Assembly (NCBI GenBank): GCA_036897625.1
Contig: JAYMTA010001255.1
Coordinates: 1 to 20,935, forward strand
Reading direction: 5' to 3'
Length of the DNA: 20,935 bases
Source: Pelargonium cotyledonis
Lineage: Eukaryota; Streptophyta; Magnoliopsida; Geraniales; Geraniaceae
Part shown: piece after piece, positions 1 through 9,759 of the stretch
Layout of the letters: each line of letters opens with the position of its first letter
Numbering within the stretch: position 1 is the first letter of the stretch
Notes under the pieces: model-generated
What the model was told of the DNA's origin: nothing
What the model saw: the letters and a program-made list of their open reading frames with translations, nothing else
The model's database searches: none
Program-made: the position numbers and the translations under genes

Positions 1-42
1 GCCAATGCCGCTGGCATGCAGTAGGCCCTCGTCTTTACACCC

Positions 43-430
43 TTGCCCGCGATGCCTACTCTGGCCCCTATGACACCGGAGATGCTTCAGGCCATGGGCG
101 ATCATTTCATGAATGCCATGTGTGCTACCTTCATGGCAGCAACAAGGGGAGCTGTACCACCGATGACACTGCCCGTCATCCCGCCAGCCACCCCTACCAT
201 GGTACCACCTGGCCCAGCTGTTCCCGTTCCCATACATGCAACAGCTGCCGGCGAAGGAGGAGGGAAGCAGCAGTGCAGGGGTGGACGGGCAGCACCTGTG
301 CCACGGAGCAGTCCTGCCGCAAACACAAAGAAAACAGGCGAGGAAACAGCATCGACAGGGACGTATCGTGCAACCAAACATCGACCTACCGTTGCCCAAG
401 GACCACCGGAAATTCCCAACCCCAACAATG
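43..430 (+). other. GC-rich Pro/Ala-rich open frame, origin unknown
   Basis: From position 43 a plus-strand frame stays open to a stop at 616-618, but only the part up to about 430 is free of the antisense LINE remnant. The translated part is rich in Pro, Ala, Met and Thr (for example MTPEMLQAMGDHFMNAM), followed by a Gly/Arg/Lys-rich segment. The first ~320 bp are clearly richer in G+C than the rest of the window. That composition and the abrupt junction near 430 suggest a separate insertion or a piece of a transposon gag-like gene. I recognise no domain, zinc knuckle or protease motif. The other two plus frames and one minus frame are also open here, so openness is weak evidence of coding. 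Confidence 0.3.
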
Positions 431-1219
431 TCAGTGAACCCGGCCGGGAATATGTTGCAGATTCAAAAATTGACGAATCACAGGGGAAGGAGCCGAAGGG
501 AAGAGGTCCTGCATACTCCAAGAAGAGGCATTCCAATTATACTTGGCGCATAAGATTCGCTTCCAAAAAGACTCCGGTTGACTCGCAAATCTCCACCACC
601 ATTTGGAGAGTAAACTAATATTAGCCAATTCGAGTTGTCTTATACCGAGGCCACCGTGATTGCGAGCTCGAGTTATCATTGACCAATTAACCTTGCAAAG
701 ACCGCGACGAGAAGAATTATTTGCCCAAAGGAAACGACGTTACAATTGCTCAAAAGAATTTATAACCGACTTAGGGAGCGATGTGAGAGCCGAACGAATA
801 AGAGTTATTCTCCCCCCAAATGAGATGAATTTAGTTTGCCAAAGAGCAAGACGTTTACGATACCTGTCCACAATTCCCGACCAAGCCGAAGCACGACTCG
901 GGCTCACACCCAATTGAAAACCCAAATAAGTAATTGGAAAGCTCACTACTCCACAACCCAAAGCCTCCGCCATTGACAAACAAGAATCCGAATCAATATT
1001 AAGACCAATCAATTTTGATTTGGCGAAATTAATTTCAAGACCCGAGATCAACTCGAATCCATTTAAAACCAAATTCACAAAGAAAATTGAATTAGGTGAA
1101 CCCGCCAAGTCTAGAAATAAAATTTTGTTGTCCGCGAATTGAAAATGGGATATCGAGATAAAACCAATTGAGATACCTTTGATCCATGAGTTGCATTCCG
1201 CCTTAATCAAAAGTTGTGT
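431..1219 (-). mobile_element. LINE (non-LTR) retrotransposon reverse-transcriptase remnant, 5'-truncated
   Basis: Read on the minus strand, this is the C-terminal half of a plant L1-type reverse transcriptase. Landmarks in order are the catalytic-box region HFQFADNKILF (FADN at 1127-1138), then SGLEINFAKSKLIGLN, then PITYLGFQLG. After these come the RYRKRLALWQTKFISFGGR thumb-type segment, and finally GGLGIRQLELANISLLSKW. The family normally has F/YADD; here the second catalytic Asp is Asn (AAC). A single in-frame TAA at 740-742 splits an otherwise continuous frame from about 1219 to 431. Upstream, a stop at 1220-1222 marks the loss of the N-terminal endonuclease and the first RT motifs, as expected for 5' truncation. 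Sequence after about 560 (towards 431) no longer matches the usual zf-RVT pattern that I know. The copy is inactive. Confidence 0.9.
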
Positions 1220-2520
1220 TTAGATTATTTGTTTCAAAATTGAATAATTGATTAGTTTACACCTTTGTATCTCGCACTTGCATGCTTAGTTCACACACAT
1301 GAGTTGTGTCGAGAAACATACTACATGATTGATGAATTGAGTTGTTTTAGAATAACAGTCTGATTATGCGTTGAGTTTTGTTGTATTTGTGAGCACTTAT
1401 TCTCGATCTTATCTTGTTCTTGAATTATCCTAAAACATTCCTTGATGGAAAATCGGAAGAGATTTACAAGATGAGTTAAAGATATTTTTTATTCGAGCCC
1501 AAATAAACTGACCATCCTTTGAATATGTATAGAAGTAAATTAAATGGACGAGAGTAGGCCAACACTTAAAGCTAAAACTATTTTCACTTGTTAACTTATT
1601 TGACTTCTACAAAAAGAAAAAGAAAAAAAAAAAAAAAGAGGCCAATCCTAATGGGTACCTTTGAATATTGAGATTCATTGACGTTGAAGGCACATCACCA
1701 TTCTTTCATTGTCAACCTAAAGATTTAATTAACTCAATCATCCAACCATTGTAATAAATTCTATCATAATTAGTTCTAGGATCTATATGTAATCATGTTA
1801 ACCTTATTTTAGATACTAATATGCATTATCAACCCACAAACTTGTCAATGTGAATCTGATTTAAATCTAATCCAAAATTCTAATTGTCACCTCTGGTTTT
1901 GTGTGATCGAAATGTTGAATATGCTCATATTTAAATTAGAGTTTGCTATTTGAATTCGAACATGCAGACATCCGATATTATAGAGATTATATTTGATTGA
2001 ATCAACAAAATCCGCTCTGTTCTACTCTAAAAGTTTGAAATTTATCATATTGTTTTCGAACCAATCAAAATTACTCTTTTTCTAGCAGAATCCGAACAAA
2101 TGAGATCCATAAATCAAATTGTTTCAAATAAATATAACGAGCTTATTTTCCAACAACGGGAAGAATCTCTCAAAGATTCAACACAATAGGTAAGAAAACA
2201 TGAGATTTACATTTGACAACTAATCACAGGAGACATGCCTTGACTGAGTTGAGTAAAGAAAGTAGTTAACAAGAAGGCAATCCATTTTGGGGTCACAAAA
2301 AAATTGCAGTGTATGCAAAACAAAATCAACCAAGTTAAGAAGGTGAATGAGAAAAGACAAATGGAAAGAAAGAAATTTTGTCTAACCAGAAAAAAACAGA
2401 CCAAAGAGAAAGTTGAAAATTGCTTTTCACCGGCCACACCCAAATCCAAAACACAATGCATTGCCAAAACCAAAACCAAAAACCAAAACAAGCCGTACCA
2501 AGAAAAAACAAAAGGAACCA
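1220..2520. other. AT-rich intergenic spacer
   Basis: No coding region, RNA gene or clear repeat was found. There is an A-rich tract at about 1611-1638. Short open frames at 2207-2540 are low complexity (Lys/Asn/Gln-rich on plus, Phe/Leu-rich on minus) and reflect base composition. Confidence 0.6.
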
Positions 2521-2524
2521 CCAT

Positions 2525-2600
2525 GCGCGTGGTCAACTAGTAGGGATTGTTTCAGCTTGACCTGAGGTATCGAGTTTGAGTCCCCAAAAAATACAACTGC
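2525..2600 (+). repeat. tRNA-derived SINE-like head (A and B box)
   Basis: The segment has an A-box-like GGTCAACTAGT at 2531-2541 and a B-box-like GAGTTTGAGTCC at 2572-2583 (consensus GGTTCGANTCC, two changes). The 41-nt spacing suits an internal RNA polymerase III promoter. It does not fold as an intact tRNA, having no acceptor-stem partner, so a SINE or tRNA pseudogene is more likely than a functional tRNA. A similar arrangement occurs at 14721-14772 with the same spacing. The 3' end is not clear. Confidence 0.4.
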
Positions 2601-2652
2601 GTAAAAATTTGATAGGGATAGTTTTGCCGCCCCTATAGTCCTTACCCGGCTT

Positions 2653-2736
2653 AAATGAGGATTAGTTTGGGTGTGGTAAAACGGTTTAAAGATGTCAACC
2701 GCGAGTTTTGTGGGTCCACTCAGAAACCACGTGTTT
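2653..2736 (+). repeat. dispersed repeat, copy A
   Basis: About 84 bp align with 10506-10593 on the same strand, with shared blocks such as GTGTGGTAAAA and TTAAAGAT and only small indels. I estimate identity near 70-75 percent by eye. Copy B lies in LTR-like DNA, so this is probably a fragment of the same transposon family. Copy A overlaps the putative promoter at 2728-2811. Confidence 0.6.
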
Positions 2737-2811
2737 TAGACCAAAACGAAAGGAAAAAGAAAAAAAGAAAAAAATTGCTTCTTTCTTGTGACTTGACCCT
2801 CCCTTTTATAT
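2728..2811 (+). promoter_or_regulatory. putative RNA polymerase II promoter (G-box, W-box, TATA)
   Basis: A palindromic G-box CACGTG lies at 2728-2733, a W-box-type TTGACC at about 2793-2798 and a TATA-like TTTTATAT at 2804-2811. Spacing would put a start site near 2835-2845. This is motif reading only; the downstream unit has no convincing product, and such short motifs arise often by chance in AT-rich DNA. Confidence 0.35.
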
Positions 2812-3205
2812 CCCCATCACTGTCCTCTCAAGAAAAAAGAGAGTATGGAAATGGAAGAGGAAGAGCTCAACCTCTGCTCTTCTCTTCTCTATTTCTCAAC
2901 AACCACCCATTTCCATTTCCATTTAGCTGTGACAATGACCAAACTGCCCTTGCTAGAAACTGTAACAGTTGATGCATTTTGGTGGAATTTGGAGGAGGTG
3001 AAGAGTCCTAGTACACCATGTGACTGTCCCTTCCTCCATTTTTCTTATTAACCCATTTTCTGATTCTGGTGGAGGAGTACTGAGGCAGACAGGATGGAGC
3101 CAGGCAATGGTTGGTGGTGCTATATTTTTACAATTCCCTTTTTGTTTTAGTTTCAGTTTCAACTAATGAAGATGAAGATAGAGGAGGAAGAAGATTCACC
3201 AAGTG

Positions 3206-3231
3206 TCATCATCATCATCATCATCATCATT
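3206..3231 (+). repeat. (TCA)n microsatellite
   Basis: About eight uninterrupted TCA/ATC units. A simple repeat, likely length-polymorphic. Confidence 0.95.
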
Positions 3232-3282
3232 ATGATTTATGAACAACCTGACAATTTTATGTATGTTTTTGGGATTTTGGCA

Positions 3283-3301
3283 TCTTCTTCTTCTTCTTCT
3301 T
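3283..3301 (+). repeat. (TCT)n microsatellite
   Basis: About six uninterrupted TCT units, 50 bp after the (TCA)n tract. Confidence 0.95.
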
Positions 3302-3571
3302 AAATTTGTAGAAACATTTGGTACTAATAAACATGTTATTATAGATCCTCTATAATTGTAACCACTCTTGCTCTCAAGTTCTCAACTGTGTCCTCTGTTT
3401 TTCCTGTTTTGCTCTTGCAATTGTCTACCATGGAGCATACTTTTGTTCTTGGCCACAAGTTTTGTTTATCATGCACTACTTTTGTTGTTTTTGGAGAATC
3501 TGTTTGTCAATTTTGTATGAATTATATTTCATTTGGTTTGGTTACTGTTCCTCCAAAATCACTCAACAATT

Positions 3572-5520
3572 AACATCCTGGCCAGTGACCACACTGAGCA
3601 TCATAATATAATGCAAGGACATAAATGAGTCTATTTATTGCATTCTTATATTATTGGCACTTGAGTTTCTCATCTTTTCAATTGCTTCAGTTGTTTCCAT
3701 CATAATGTTGTGAATTTATTTGTTATCAATGAAGCCTCTTGGCCCATTTTTGTTATGGTTTGATTGGAATGGCGTGTTCTTGAATACCGATCTTTTACAA
3801 TTGTGTCACTAATTTGCGTTTTTCTTTGTTGTTCTTTATTAATGTTCTTGAGCACAACCCTGAGCAAAATTAAACAACTTTAGAGGGCAAACATTAAATA
3901 TCATTGAAATGTACAACCCTGAGCATATGTTACATGCTGTTTTGAGCAGAATGATGGATTTGAAAAATTTGGAGATCACATTTTCGACTAATTTCATCGT
4001 GGATTTGAATTGTCTACAAATAACAAGTGTCCATACAAGTTAGATGCATTAAAAGTAGTCAAATTAGAGTATTATATGATTGTTGTCTATGATGATTTAG
4101 TTGATCAGATTGTTTCCTTGTGGTTTCCTATTCAAATTAGGGCTTAGTTGAGATGCTCTAGAAAAATGGGATGCCACTGTTTCCTTGTGGTTTCCTATTC
4201 AAACATTTCTGCTATACTAAAACATTGCCTGTGTTTTGTTTTCATAAACTGGTTTCAAACCTATCTATTCTGTTGTTTATTCTACTAATAATATTTGAGC
4301 TCAGGGTATTGTGCACATGGGGATAGTGAAAACAAATAAATACTAAATTATGTTTGCTGCTACTCTTTTCTGCTTCCATATGGGACACCTAGGTATTTAG
4401 TACTTCGATGTTGGTTTTTCAACATTAATCTCTCTTTTTTAACAAGCTGATTTGTTTCAGGTCAAGCAATGCGGCATACATTTCAGCTGTTTATTCCTTC
4501 TCGAGTTTGTAACTGTGGAGACATAAGTAATATAGTATTAGCTATATATTGAGTCAAATGAGTACTAGTTTAGATCATGGAACGTAAAATGATCGAAAGG
4601 TCATTGATCTGCTCTCTTGTTATGTATAACATGCAATGCTTCTCCAGTTTTCTACAACATATTTCAACCATTCTTGCTGGTATATTATAAGTTTCTTCTA
4701 GTTCATCGCAACAGTTTCATTGAATCTTGGTTTTTATATAAAGGCTAAGCTGTCAAGTGTGATGGGTGGAGTTTTGGTGTCATTAAAATGCTTCATGAAA
4801 CTGTTGTTTTCCATTGATGTTGAGTCCAGACAAGCTTGAGACCTCTATCTGTATTTTCTGGTATAGACCTTGTTCTTTACCATGCATGCAAGTAGGGACA
4901 AATTAAAAAAAAAAAAAAAAAAAATTCTTTACAAAAGTGACCTGCATTTATTCTGAACCTTAATGTGTTTGCAGCAGATGGGTATTGCTTTTTTAACATA
5001 GAGAAATGAACTGGAGACCATCAACACAGAGGCATAATCTCCTGGAGTTTCAATTTTGACATGAAGTACTGGTCAAAAACTTCGTGTTAATTTTCTCGAG
5101 ATTGTAAATTTTGTTCAACATATTAACTTGTCATTGCAAAATCTGAGGATTCATCACTATACAACTATCAACATCAACAAAAACCCCAAAACTTAATACA
5201 AAACTTGTTGGTTCCCAATTTTTTATGGCCAAAGTCTGAGTTCAGGTATTTAGGATTGAGGACATAAACCCAAAAATGATAATAGATTCAACAAGTGCAG
5301 TATCTTACACACACTAGACCTGACATATATTGCTTTCTCAGTTGGTGCAGTCAGTGCTAGATTTTAAGAATGGTCCAACAAAATAGCATTTAATTTGGAG
5401 CAGGAAAGAGGATTCTTGGCTACATTAATTCATGGACTTTGAATTTTGGTATTGCAAAGTTTTGTATTTCAAGTTACTTGGTTTAGTTTTACTGACGATG
5501 ACTGAGCAGGATATGTTTAG
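3572..5520. other. AT-rich intergenic spacer
   Basis: No gene can be supported. Intron-like acceptors (TTTGTTTCAG near 4460, TGTTTGCAG near 4975) occur without coding exons next to them, so a noncoding spliced transcript from the 2.8-kb promoter cannot be excluded. A 13-nt motif ACAACCCTGAGCA is repeated at 3854 and 3913. A poly(A) tract of about 18 nt at 4905-4923 could be a retroelement tail, but no element was recognised beside it. Confidence 0.5.
4111..4203 (+). repeat. perfect 26-bp direct repeat pair
   Basis: TGTTTCCTTGTGGTTTCCTA followed by TTCAAA is identical at 4111-4136 and 4178-4203 (period 67 bp, 41-bp spacer). No TIR or TSD was found inside the spacer, so a local duplication is the simplest reading. 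Confidence 0.85.
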
Positions 5521-5690
5521 ATGACCCAAAAAGCACTTATGGTAGCTAGTATTTTTAACTTCGGTTCTCGAACCGTGACATGGAGTTCAAAGAGCAAGAA
5601 ATTATAGCTTTGTCATCCACGGAAGCAGAGAATGTAGCAACAACTTCAGCAACACTACAACGTTTATGGCTTAGAGAACCTTGTAAATAG
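5521..5690 (+). mobile_element. Ty1/copia retrotransposon relic (RNase H fragment)
   Basis: The plus strand encodes two frame-shifted pieces of a copia polyprotein C-terminus. The first, 5548-5604, contains NFGSRTVTWSSK. After a shift of frame near 5600 the second reads EQEIIALSSTEAENVATTSA and ends at TAG (5688-5690). The SSTEAE motif is diagnostic of the RNase H domain of copia elements, where the consensus continues with Tyr; here it is Asn. The expected LRRIL-like continuation is lost, and no LTR follows. Only ~170 bp remain, so this is an old, truncated, nonfunctional copy. Confidence 0.85.
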
Positions 5691-5749
5691 ACTGTTACTT
5701 CGAATATAACGTCCCGTGCGTTGCTAATTAAAAAAAAAAAAAAACTCAT

Positions 5750-7083
5750 TAATATGCGGTGTGTTCTTGTTTATTTAGTTTCAGTAGAGAAGCAATTGAT
5801 GTAATTTAATTAAAAATTGAGAGATAGACAGAGAGACAGGACCTGGTTATTTTCGCCAACCACACGTGAAAAGTGTGTATTTGTTTTGTTTTCCCATATT
5901 TTTTATTCCCCTATGCTCCATGCCAAAATCTCTTCTTCTTTTTTTATCACCTTTTTTTTTTCTTTCATCTATTGATTTGTTCAGTAGTAGTGAGATACTG
6001 AGATTCTTGTTTTTGAAATCCAAAAAATAAATAAATAATCAACCAAGATAATATTAAAAACAAAATGGTTAAATGATTTTGCCGATCATGAACTCTCACG
6101 TATTTTTAGTTTAGTCCTTAGTTAGGAATTTTACTTGTTTGAGCAACTGCAAATTATCTTTTGTTAAGTAATAGTGGTCTCTATCTACTATCGTTAATAT
6201 AGTGAGTTCTTACTTTATAGCACGTTAAGATGTTTATTGGGTTTGTAGAACAGTGGCATACATTCGCAGTGAGTTTTTTCTTCTTCTTCTTTTAATTTGT
6301 GTGCGAGGAGCAATTGAAAGTTTGTGGCAGTTGTAAGGAAGAAGAAATTGACTTGGAATGTAGTGTTTTGGTTGAAGTTCTCAGATCAACCTTTGAGTTT
6401 ATTGTCGAATCAAATGGTAGATACGGTGGTGGCGAGGGACAATTGACAACGACTTTCACGTGATGATAGCTTCATGTGTAATCGTTCTCAGATGTTCACC
6501 CTCTTCAAGTAGAAGGGGAGGATTCAAGTGATTTCGGCTTGCTTATTTAGGTTGATGAGGAGAATTTTAATACATTCAACTTGATTTTTTTATGATGTTT
6601 TACCAATGTGGTTCAATTTGGTAATATCGAGTTTTTATTTGCACTTTGGTCTGTAAATCGAGTAGCCCACAAATCAGTTAAATTTTCAGCTTCTTTGAGC
6701 TGATTGACCTTCAAACTCTATGTTTTATATTTTTTTTATCGTTCATTTTGAATTAATAAACTAATTCTGTAGCTGATTTTTAAGTCAGTAACTTTACCAC
6801 AGTAATACGGGGAAAATTGTAGCAATAGAAACGGAGTTGTGGTGGACAAGTCTGCAACAGAAACAAGGAATAGAAAAAAGTTGTAAAATCCCTTTACATT
6901 CTCTCTTAGTCTGAAGAAGACATGGAGCTCTTTTTGAAATATTAGACCCACCCACACACTCACTCTGCTCTGTTCTTCTCAGCTCAGTTTTAGCTATACC
7001 CTCACCAGAGCAGGAACAAAGAAACCAATATTTTAAAACTAAAAAAGGGAAGTTCCAGAACCTGCCATTGATCTTTTGATGCC
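5750..7083 (+). other. intergenic region and putative 5' flank/leader of the AT-hook gene
   Basis: Nothing coding is visible before 7084. An ACGT-core CACACGTG lies at about 5862-5869, and CT microsatellite-like tracts occur at 5935-5970 and 6277-6293. A CT-rich stretch at 6960-7000 is a reasonable zone for the transcription start. A short ATG (7079) opens a five-codon frame (MPWRR) that overlaps the main ATG, so the proposed start sits in a two-ATG context. No clear TATA box could be placed. Confidence 0.4.
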
Positions 7084-9373
7084 ATGGAGGAGATGAAGAA
7101 GGATATGAAACTTGCTTCCACCACTTCCCAACCAGCTCAGACCATCACCGAGCTTTTGATATGTATATTTTCTTCTTCTTCTTCCCGAAATGGGTTTCCT
7201 CTAGCTGCTTGTTTAACCTAAAAAGGTTTTGTTTTTATCACATTTTCTCTTTCAAGGCTACACTAGCAGCTTATGTGTGAGTGTGACTCAAGGGTTTTAT
7301 TTAGGTTACTTTGGTTGTTTTCATTTCTGTAAAATCATGGTTCTTGTATTTAAGATGATCTGCAATGTCATTTCATAAGGGGATTTCTATACCTAATATT
7401 TGATTTGATTTGATGAAATGACTATGAATCTGTGATGATCTATTAGTGCCAATCTGGTAATGAACAGAGCAAAGACGAGCAAAACCACCTAAAAGGGGCA
7501 CTTGAGGGAAAGAGTAGTGAATCAGCAATATCCATATGCTTTTCAATGGCCAAACATGTCTAATGAACAGCCTCCTTTGGTACCAAAATCTGCAATTCCT
7601 CCCCAGTCAGCCTCACCTGTTGTCCTAAGGTCGCATCCACATCAAAATCCCATATGCCAGCCAGTTCCACAGGGCCAACCGACTGTGCCTTTTTGGCTGC
7701 CCCAACGGCCTCGTCTTCAGCCAATTGGAACCAATGACTTTTGCTGGCCAGCTCCTGCTGTGATGGGAGGACCTCCATCAAGAAACCATCCCCAGGTTCC
7801 TAATTTCTGTTATCACGTAGGATACCCATATCCAAGCTTCCCAGGTATATGTGTGTTCTCATAATCAACTCTGTTGCGAATCGAATAATAGCTCTTATAT
7901 TAACTTCCTGAACTTAGTCTAGTTATTTCATCTATTTTCATAATTCTTGTCCTAAGTAGATGTAGGACTAAATCATTATGAAACAATCACGTATCATAAT
8001 TATGAGAGCATAAGTTGCTGCGGCTAAACTCATGATGTTTTGGTTAATCTTTGTCTTGTTAATAGGTCCTTGGGATCCTTCGTCTTGGTGGAATCAAACA
8101 CAACACTTACAGCCTCCTTGCACTTACAATATTCCTGGATCATATGGACACTTCTCCTCAACTGCCTTGGAAATGCCTGGTGGCGCAGTATCCACTGGAC
8201 AATCCTTTCATAGAGGAACCATCCAACTGCCCGCAAAAATTTCTCAAAAGCACCAGCAACTATGGGAAGCTCAAGTATGAGTTATCTTCAAATTCTTCTC
8301 TTTTTTCTCCTTCATTATACTTTAGTTTATTATGATTTTATTAACTTGTGATTGTAAAAGTGAACGGTGGGTTTATTGTTTTGAGGATGCAGTCAGCAGA
8401 AAATGTTCAGTTATGGAACATAATTGGTCAACTTCAATCAGAATTAGCTGATCACAAAAGCCGCTTAACAAAGCTTGAAGGAGAAGTTTCATCTCTGAAG
8501 CCAACAATGGAAGAGCGCATAGCTCAAGTTACTGGGACAGTTGTAGCTGGACAGGCACCTAAGCGTGGAAGACCAAAGAGAACAGTTTCTTCAATTGATG
8601 CCCTGCCCTATCCTAAGGAGACTCAACCCCGAGCTCGCGGTAGGAAGCCATCACTGTTAAAGGTTCAATCTCAACCTAGAGAACTAAATTTTGAGAAAGT
8701 TATATTGACCAAGGTGGAAAACAGGGAGAAGATTAGTCATTCCACAACTACTGCTCAGCAAGAAAACAATGAAAAAATCCCAAATGTTATTCCAAACATT
8801 AGAGGCAATATGGAGATCAATGGAAGAAATCTGATGTCTGTTTTTCACACTCAAGCTCATCAAGAAAAGCAAGGAGGCCAAGTATGTGGTCATGTTAGTC
8901 TTAATTCCTTGCCAGAAACTAAAAGTAACGGCGACAAGGTTCAGGAATTGGAAGCCACCTTCTCAATTCTGTCTCAGCAAGCTAAGGTGACCGTCACTCA
9001 GAGTGCTTCAGCGACTTCTGTAGAAGCTAAAAATAATGAGACTCTTGGGTGGCCTTCTGGCATCGCCCCTGAATTCTACGGGAGGAATGTGCTAAGCAAT
9101 ATGAACTCTCGGGGTTTCTACAATAATGGAAGCATTATTAGACAAGGAGGGAAGATCATTCCTGGATGGAGTTTTGTGAATGAAGTGGATGCTTCGGAAG
9201 AGATTGAAGATGCTGTTGTAGGATCAGCAAAGGATGAAAATGAGGAGGAAATGAGAGATAACGTGAGCTCCGGTGCTGAAGACATTGATCATTCGAAGGA
9301 AGAAGGTGAATGCAACATGGATGCTCAAATAGAAAGAAGTCCTCAAGGTCTACCCCGATTCAGTAATTGGTGA
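7084..9373 (+). CDS. coiled-coil AT-hook protein, five-exon model, frameshift in exon 3
   Basis: I do not recognise this protein. Proposed exons are 7084-7162, 7257-7276, 7447-7844, 8066-8274 and 8393-9373, with stop TGA at 9371-9373. The last two junctions are firm. Exon 3 ends CCAG/gtatat and joins ttaatag/GTCC to read ..PSFPG-PWDPSSWW; exon 4 ends phase 0 at CAA/gtatga and joins gatgcag/TCAGCAG. Exon 2 is a 20-nt micro-exon after a fine acceptor (ttctctttcaag) with donor GTGAGT. Together with exon 1 it makes 99 nt and enters exon 3 in the frame CQSGNEQSKDEQNHLKGALE. That frame must shift by one base at the GGG run 7506-7508 to reach the following frame ERVVNQQYPYAFQWPNMSN. Domains: a Pro/Gln-rich N-terminal third, a Leu-heptad coiled coil (about 8399-8516, NVQLWNIIGQLQSELADHKS..), then AT-hooks PKRGRPKR (8558-8581) and RARGRKP (8630-8650), and an acidic C-tail. 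The AT-hooks imply nuclear AT-rich DNA binding (inference). An alternative is initiation at ATG 7556 (MSNEQPP), leaving the upstream exons as leader. Confidence 0.75.
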
Positions 9374-9600
9374 TTGAACGAACTTTTACTCAGATTTTTG
9401 CACAAGTTTTGATGAATAGATTAGATATCCTAGATTATGAATACTCATGCTCAGTTGGGCTGATTTTTTCTCCTTACGCAGGAGAAGGCAGCTCAAAGTT
9501 TTGTAGGGGAGCAGGTTTTGGCCGTATGGCAAATTTTTGTTGACATACAATGAATTGGTATAGACCGTTACTCAACATGTTTAATTTCATCTTTCTCTCG
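9374..9600 (+). other. probable 3' UTR of the AT-hook gene
   Basis: The AT-rich, T-rich region directly follows the stop codon. No perfect AATAAA signal was seen, so the end is a guess. The sequence holds no open frame of note. Confidence 0.4.
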
Positions 9601-9759
9601 CCTGTTCCACTTTCTTGCATCATATATATCTAGCTCCATGGAAATTATAAACAATAGATAGATTGCACGAAACGATTTTTGATTTAACATAACGAACACT
9701 AAATGATGAACATTTGTTGCTTGCTTTGACTATAGCTTTGTTTTCAAATAAGAATGGAA

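Larger units (their letters stand above)
2812..3571 (+). other. possible transcribed locus without a convincing CDS
   Basis: Downstream of the TATA-like box the sequence is CT-rich, then contains several very short frames. The first ATG (2845) opens a 68-codon frame to 3051 that begins MEMEEEELNL and contains a low-complexity FHFHF stretch. Other frames start at 3093 (18 codons) and 3167 (46 codons, partly coded by the trinucleotide repeats). A final frame, 3388-3573, reads as Phe/Leu/Cys-rich. None resembles a known peptide family. I checked for the conserved HGS-type peptide of ENOD40 RNAs and for common plant miRNA sequences that I know and found none. A local hairpin (2990-3038) and another (2845-2922) are present. 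A noncoding or small-peptide transcript is possible. Confidence 0.25.

Noticed and set aside
102..536. 144-codon minus-strand frame
   Set aside because: Gly/Ala/Pro-biased antisense of a GC-rich frame, with no domain; overlaps the end of the LINE frame.
2207..2540. Opposed 109- and 78-codon frames
   Set aside because: Both are low complexity (Phe/Leu-rich versus Lys/Asn/Gln-rich) in an A-rich tract; no motif.
2531..2600. Functional tRNA gene
   Set aside because: B box deviates, and acceptor and anticodon stems do not pair.
2990..3038. Hairpin as a miRNA precursor
   Set aside because: The stem has several mismatches and neither arm matches a conserved plant miRNA that I know; reported only as part of the 2.8-kb locus.
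2845..3051. 68-codon frame after the TATA-like box
   Set aside because: Compositionally biased and without family resemblance; kept only as part of the possible noncoding locus.
5555..5749. 64-codon minus frame
   Set aside because: Antisense shadow of the copia RNase H relic and a poly(A) tract.
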